Shown here: piece after piece, positions 31,089-35,060 of the stretch
Layout: each line of letters begins with the position of its first letter
Numbering within the stretch: position 1 is the first letter of the stretch
Assembly: GCA_032230565.1 (NCBI GenBank)
Contig: JAVXWL010000143.1
Span: 1 to 35,060 of the forward strand
Reading direction: 5' to 3'
Source of the DNA: GCA-003244245 sp032230565
GTDB lineage: Bacteria; Actinomycetota; Actinomycetes; Mycobacteriales; Pseudonocardiaceae
Length of the DNA stretch: 35,060 bases
Notes under the pieces: generated by a model
Told to the model about the DNA's origin: nothing
The model's database searches: none
Seen by the model: the letters and a program-made list of their open reading frames with translations, nothing else
Position numbers and translations under genes: made by a program

Positions 31089-33002
31089 CTATTCGCCCAT
31101 CGGGAAGGTGGCTGAGGTGTTCACGGCTGGGTCGTCGGGCGGCACGATCGGCAGCAGCACCGAGGACGAGTGGCTGGGATCGTGGTAAATCGTCTGGTCG
31201 GCGGGCTGCCAGGTTGTGTCGGTGCCGAAGGGCTGACCGGTGTTCGGGTTCGGCGCGAACTGCGGGAAGTCGCTGCTGGAGATCTCCAGCCGGATCCGGC
31301 TACCGGCCGGAAACAGGTAGCTGGTCGGCCACACGTGGATGGTGTACTCGTTGATCTGACCGGGAATGACCGGTTCGGCGCGCTCCAGTGAGGTACGCAG
31401 CCGGGCGTTCTGGATTCCGTTGTTCAGGTTGAGCGCGGTCCCGTCTGCGCGCAGGGCGACCAGCTTGGCGGTGAAGTCGGTGTCCGGTGCGGAGGTCGCC
31501 GCATACAGGGTGACCGTGATCGGTCCGGTCACCTCGGTGCCCTCGGTCAGCGGCGCGGTGGTGTAGATGAGCACGTCCGGACGTTGCTCGATCGGTCCCT
31601 GGTCGTAGGGACCTTGCGGTCCGGAAATCGCCGCGCAGCAGGAGTGCCCGCCGACGCTGGGTACCGGATCAGACGGGTCATAGCGGTAGCTGTCGGTCGC
31701 TCCGCCGGCTCCAGGTGCCTGCGTTGACAGCGTGCCGTCCCCGATGGAGCTGTTCGCGTGCCCCCCCGAGCTCAGGTAGTAGCGGGTGAATCGGGTGCCC
31801 GGCACCGGCCAGGCGGTGGTGGAGCGCCACCGGTTAGCGCCCATCTCGAAGTAGTCCACGGTAGGCCCGGACCCGGCCACGGTATTGGACTGGCCCTTGA
31901 GGTAGTGGTCGAACCAGGCGAGCATCAGCTCGTTGATCGGGCTGTTGGCGACCGGGCCGATGTTCTTGAGCATCGGCGCCTCGATACTGCCCGGCCGACC
32001 CCAGCCGATGTGGTCCCACGGTCCGATCACGATCCGCTGTCCGGCGCGCGCCGCAGCGGTTGCGCCGTGGCCGACCATTCCGGTGAAGTTCTCCACCCCG
32101 CCGGCCAGGAACGCGTCATACCAGCCCTCGAAGTGCAGCACCGGGACCGTCACCTGGTCGTAGTGGCCGCGGATGCTCCAGCGCTTCCAGTACTCGTCGT
32201 AGGTCGGGTGGCGGATCGCGTCGAAGAAGTACGGTGCCACACTCGGATCCTCCGGGTGCAGCGGTGGGAAGGTGGCGCAGGGCCGGTAGTGCTCCCAGCT
32301 CGCCCCGTTGCGCGCCGCCTCAGTCAACTCGGCGGCAGTCTCCAGGTCGCCGCGCTGACGCGCTGCGGTAAGCGCGATCGTGTCCATCATCCACGGTTCG
32401 ATGAACGCCAGCCGGAAGACGCCGTCCTCATAGGTCCAGTTCTGGTAGTAGTCCGATGAGGTGTTCGCCGGCACGATCGTGACCAGGTGTGGCGGAGTGC
32501 GGATCGCGGCCAGCCACTGCGTGGCACCCACATACGACGTGCCGTACATGCCGACCTTGCCGTTCGACCCCGGCAGCGCCGCGGCCCACTCCACGGTGTC
32601 GTAGCCGTCGTCGGCATCGTGGGCGTACTCGTAGAAGGTCCCGCCGGAGGCGCCCTGGCCGCGGATGTCCTGCACCACGACCAGGTAGCAGTGCGACGCG
32701 AACCAGGCCGGGGTCTGGAACCGGGACGGCTGTACGGCCGCGCTGGCTTTGCCGTACTGGGTGCGCATCAAGATCACCGGCGCGGCCTCGGGTGCCGAGG
32801 GCCGGTAGACGTCGGCCTTGAGCACCGTTCCATCACGCATCCGCGCTGGCACGTCGGCCTGTGTGGTCACCCGGCACGGCCCCGCCCCGGTGCTCGGCGG
32901 CCACCCCATGCCACCGCTGGTACTTGAGCACGCCAGCAGACCCGTCACCAAAGCGAATGCGGCAAAGGTCTGCCCCGCGCGCCTCGCCGATCTACTGACC
33001 AC
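31089..33002 (-). CDS. CocE/NonD-family lipoprotein hydrolase
   Basis: This 637-aa exported hydrolase has a signal peptide with lipobox LLAC (Cys25). The alpha/beta-hydrolase part of the X-Pro dipeptidyl-peptidase (S15)/cocaine-esterase type has VQDIRGQGASGG, nucleophile Ser156 in GTSYVG, candidate Asp296 (GWYDAFLAGG) and His331 (GPWDH). The C-terminal jelly-roll domain (about 400-637, YLSSGG...LEISSSDFPQFAPNPNTG) matches this family. Family members cleave esters or X-Pro peptides. GTG 33002 follows GGGGGTG. It is on the same strand as the FAD oxidoreductase, but the gap of 142 bp does not require an operon. It is convergent with bpa. Confidence 0.9.
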   Translation of the reverse strand: MVSRSARRAGQTFAAFALVTGLLACSSTSGGMGWPPSTGAGPCRVTTQADVPARMRDGTVLKADVYRPSAPEAAPVILMRTQYGKASAAVQPSRFQTPAWFASHCYLVVVQDIRGQGASGGTFYEYAHDADDGYDTVEWAAALPGSNGKVGMYGTSYVGATQWLAAIRTPPHLVTIVPANTSSDYYQNWTYEDGVFRLAFIEPWMMDTIALTAARQRGDLETAAELTEAARNGASWEHYRPCATFPPLHPEDPSVAPYFFDAIRHPTYDEYWKRWSIRGHYDQVTVPVLHFEGWYDAFLAGGVENFTGMVGHGATAAARAGQRIVIGPWDHIGWGRPGSIEAPMLKNIGPVANSPINELMLAWFDHYLKGQSNTVAGSGPTVDYFEMGANRWRSTTAWPVPGTRFTRYYLSSGGHANSSIGDGTLSTQAPGAGGATDSYRYDPSDPVPSVGGHSCCAAISGPQGPYDQGPIEQRPDVLIYTTAPLTEGTEVTGPITVTLYAATSAPDTDFTAKLVALRADGTALNLNNGIQNARLRTSLERAEPVIPGQINEYTIHVWPTSYLFPAGSRIRLEISSSDFPQFAPNPNTGQPFGTDTTWQPADQTIYHDPSHSSSVLLPIVPPDDPAVNTSATFPMGE

Positions 33003-33144
33003 AGGTCACCCCCAGGCGTCGGCAATCACGGCACCCGCCGACTACCCGCAGCGCCAAGCGCCATGCGTTGTGTCGCCCTATCGAGGAACTCCTGTCTGTG
33101 CCGCACGCGGCCACCAACGTGATCGGGCGCCGGGGCAAGCAGGG

Positions 33145-34644
33145 TCAGATGGTAGCGCTGTGGCCGGCGATCCTGCCGAAGACGAGGGCCTCGGCGAAGT
33201 TGGTTGACGTCTGGTAGCGCGATCCCCAGATTGAGCCCAGCTCGCCAGCAGCGTAGAGACAGGGGATGGCGTGACCATCGATGTCGAGCACCCGCGCGTG
33301 GTTGTCTCGGCGCGGGCCACCCTGGGTGTTGTACAGCAGCGGAACCAGCCGCAGCGCATGGTAAGGGAGCTGGAGCGGCGTCAGAGACTCCGAACAGCGG
33401 CCGAATTGTCCATCGTGGCCAGCACGACAAGCATCGTTGTATGCCTGCACGGTCCGCGTCAGAGCTTGGGCTGGGATCCCCAATGTCTGCGCGAGTTCGG
33501 TCAGGGTGGCGGCCCGGACGATCCATCCGCGGTCGATCTCGACGCTGTTGTCCTCACTCCACTCATACCCGAGCACTACGACGTTGTAGGAAAACATGCT
33601 GATGCCGATCGGTCCGTTCGTGACGTTTTCCTCGCCGAAGATCGCGAAGCAGGGCAGTCGGGGATAGTCGAAGCTCGCCGGATCGTAGTTAGCCGTCAAC
33701 CGGCAAGCCGTGTGCGCTTCCACCCGTGTTTCGTCGACGAACCGGTGGCCCTTCCCGTCGACGTAGAGGAAACCCGATCGCGGCAGGTTCACCGCAAAAC
33801 CGGCATCAAAGCCCTCGACGACGATGCCCAAGGCGCTGGCCTCGTCTCCCAGATGCCACATCCCGGCCCCGACCCGCTGCGCCAGCCGCAGCCCGTCGCC
33901 GGTGTTGCCGGGAGATCCGAGGGCGCCGACCGCGCTCGGCAGCAGGTGCGCGCGCCTGAGCGCCTCGCTGTAGGCGAACCCGCCGCAGGCCAGCACCACG
34001 GCCTGGCGGGCCAGGACCTGCCCTCGACTGCTATCGGACTGCACCACCGCGCCGGTCACGCGGCCCGTTTCATCCGTTAGCAGCTCGAGCGCCGGCGTGC
34101 CGCAGCGCACCGGGATGCCCCGCTGGGCGACCGAGCCGGCGAGCAGATGCCATATGCGGGCTCCGCCCGTCGGTTGCGGGCAGTGGTCAGTCTGCTTGAG
34201 CCGGCGAAGCACCAGGTCCAGCCCTTGCGCAGTGGGCAGCTGCGGGAAGGACAGGTTCGGGATGTAGTAGGACGACAACGGGCCCATCGGCGGCTCCGTG
34301 AGATCCTCCAGCTCACCGCCCATGCCCGCCAGCCACGCCGGCAGCTGGACTAACCCGTGGACGTAGGTTTCGATCACCTCAGCGGGGGTCGTGCCAGCAC
34401 AGACCTCGGTCAGATACCGGCAGAATCGCTGCACGTCATCCGGGTGCGCCGGATAGACGGTGTTCGCCGAAGACACCAACGAGTTGCCGCCCGCCTGCGC
34501 GCACTTCTCCACCACCACGACCTGCGCCCCCGCGTCGTGCGCGGCCAGCGCCGCGGCCAATCCTGCGGCCCCGGAGCCGATCACCAGGACGTCGACCTCT
34601 TGAAGTTCATCGCCTGAACTGTGTGTCGAAGCCTTCCGCGCCAC
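33145..34644 (-). CDS. FAD-dependent oxidoreductase (fumarate reductase/KstD-like)
   Basis: This 499-aa flavoprotein of the FAD_binding_2 group has the Rossmann motif VLVIGSGAAGLAAALAAHDAGAQVVVVEK (about 19-47), then GGNSLVSSAN. VVLACGGFAYS and SPGNTGDGLRLAQRVGA follow. The FAD end motif near the C-terminus is LYAAGELGSIWGSRYQTSTNFAEALVFGRIAG. Family members include flavocytochrome c fumarate reductases and 3-ketosteroid delta1-dehydrogenases; KstD's catalytic Tyr set cannot be confirmed. GTG 34644 is preferred because AAGGAG lies 6 nt upstream; GTG 34650 abuts that site. It is upstream of the CocE-type gene on the same strand. Confidence 0.88.
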   Translation of the reverse strand: MARKASTHSSGDELQEVDVLVIGSGAAGLAAALAAHDAGAQVVVVEKCAQAGGNSLVSSANTVYPAHPDDVQRFCRYLTEVCAGTTPAEVIETYVHGLVQLPAWLAGMGGELEDLTEPPMGPLSSYYIPNLSFPQLPTAQGLDLVLRRLKQTDHCPQPTGGARIWHLLAGSVAQRGIPVRCGTPALELLTDETGRVTGAVVQSDSSRGQVLARQAVVLACGGFAYSEALRRAHLLPSAVGALGSPGNTGDGLRLAQRVGAGMWHLGDEASALGIVVEGFDAGFAVNLPRSGFLYVDGKGHRFVDETRVEAHTACRLTANYDPASFDYPRLPCFAIFGEENVTNGPIGISMFSYNVVVLGYEWSEDNSVEIDRGWIVRAATLTELAQTLGIPAQALTRTVQAYNDACRAGHDGQFGRCSESLTPLQLPYHALRLVPLLYNTQGGPRRDNHARVLDIDGHAIPCLYAAGELGSIWGSRYQTSTNFAEALVFGRIAGHSATI

Positions 34645-34750
34645 GATCACTCCTTCGGGCCGGCTACGGCGTCACAGGTCCTGAATGGTGTACAGATCGG
34701 CGGCGGCCCAGTGGACGAGGGCCCCTCGCTGCCTTCCCTGCCCTGCGGTT

Positions 34751-34810
34751 CCCCAACTCCACAGTAGAGCTGTTTGATCAACGCTGGACAGCTCTGCTGT
34801 TGAGTTCGGG
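34751..34810 (+). repeat. 60-bp hairpin repeat, copy 2
   Basis: Arms 34751-34770 and 34791-34810 match the arms of the element at 22819-22878 and have the same 20-nt loop length, though the loop sequence differs. Arms pair with three differences, one of which is G-U compatible. It is located in the divergent region between the FAD oxidoreductase and the ABC permease, so it is not simply a terminator. Confidence 0.7.
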
Positions 34811-34811
34811 A

Positions 34812-34853
34812 AGCTGGTTGCCCCGAAGGGGGAGCTGGTTGCTCCGAAGGTGG
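34812..34853 (+). repeat. two tandem 21-bp repeats next to the hairpin element
   Basis: AGCTGGTTGCCCCGAAGGGG (start of 34812-34832) is followed by a copy at 34833-34853 that differs at two positions. The junction also makes a small hairpin GGAGC-TGGTT-GCTCC (34831-34845). Function unknown. Confidence 0.6.
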
Positions 34854-34930
34854 ATGCATCGCAGCGCGGGTAGCAGCGGGCGCACCCGCAGGCCGGGGCA
34901 GCGAGCGCCGTCCGGGTACCCTCGCGGACC

Positions 34931-35060
34931 ATGCAGTACACCGCAGCGGCGCCGGAGATCAGCACGGACCCGGCGCTGTCGTCCCGGAGCTTGTCTCGGG
35001 CGTTCGGTGATCTGCGGGACGGGTGGCGGCAGCGTGGGCTGTGGGGGCATCTGGGCTGGC
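34931..35060 (+). CDS. ABC-2 type polysaccharide export permease, N-terminal part (cut by window end)
   Basis: ATG 34931 opens a frame that runs off the window after 43 codons and ends FGDLRDGWRQRGLWGHLGW. This is the cytoplasmic N-terminus of Wzm/RfbD-like ABC-2 permeases, in which a tryptophan-rich helix precedes the first membrane span. In mycobacteria the homologue Rv3783 lies close to bpa and works with Rv3781 in galactan export; the order here supports that reading. The upstream region contains the hairpin and tandem repeats. Incomplete, so moderate confidence. Confidence 0.7.
   Translation, partial: MQYTAAAPEISTDPALSSRSLSRAFGDLRDGWRQRGLWGHLGW

Noticed and set aside
34672..34965. Minus-strand frame with FGATSSP-like repeats upstream of the ABC permease
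   Set aside because: The repeats come from the 21-bp tandem DNA repeat, and the frame overlaps the permease start; no other support.

Overview
The window is high-GC DNA from an actinomycete. Pointers are a WhiB regulator, an XRE/DUF5753 regulator paired with DUF397, DUF2630, a DUF3618 operon with an actinobacterial holin-like protein, and a bacterial proteasome activator (Bpa) ending in GQYL. The right end runs quinone oxidoreductase, bpa, then the start of a polysaccharide ABC-2 permease. As I recall it, this resembles the Rv3777 to Rv3783 region of Mycobacterium tuberculosis, which suggests a mycolata or Pseudonocardiales relative with an arabinogalactan-type wall (inference).

Left part (1-13.7 kb). 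A tRNA 3'-half relic overlaps a small PGPGW membrane protein. Next come a decayed GAF/PAS/SpoIIE phosphatase with three frameshifts and one nonsense codon, a DUF397 plus XRE regulator pair with a 16-bp palindrome over the regulator start, a small Cys-rich protein and a DUF2630 protein. They are followed by an acetoacetate-decarboxylase-like protein, a PQQ-repeat lipoprotein, a small alpha/beta-barrel protein, a RHH antitoxin and toxin pair, a two-domain VOC protein, Tex, and a MerA/Lpd-type flavoprotein. Two pairs of a short repeat, each with a 41-42 bp period, flank the toxin-antitoxin to Tex segment.

Middle (13.7-22.9 kb). A three-gene envelope-stress operon (long coiled-coil protein, holin-like protein, DUF3618 protein) has a candidate SigB/SigF-type promoter. 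It is followed within 6 bp by a two-gene type II restriction-modification cassette (gamma-class adenine methyltransferase plus a candidate PD-(D/E)XK nuclease of unrecognised family). Then come a CDF metal exporter, a membrane protein with six exact 6-residue repeats, and a secreted trypsin-like lipoprotein protease that lacks a PDZ domain. A tRNA-Ser(TGA) gene carries at its 3' end a degraded 1.25-kb integrative element, bounded by 27-bp direct repeats and holding a WhiB gene, a cupin fragment and a deleted tyrosine integrase.

Right part (22.9-35 kb). This is mostly housekeeping and metabolism: an unrecognised 324-aa protein, a MarR fragment, an FMN alpha-hydroxy-acid oxidase, leuS, an Fe(II)/2-oxoglutarate-type oxygenase, a GNAT acetyltransferase, a quinone oxidoreductase, bpa, a CocE-type lipoprotein hydrolase, an FAD-dependent oxidoreductase, and the first 43 codons of the ABC-2 permease. 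Two copies of a 60-bp hairpin repeat lie at 22819 and 34751.

The most unusual material is the R-M cassette embedded behind the stress operon, the WhiB-carrying integrative remnant, the dispersed 60-bp hairpin family and the hexapeptide-repeat membrane protein. No CRISPR array or rRNA was seen.
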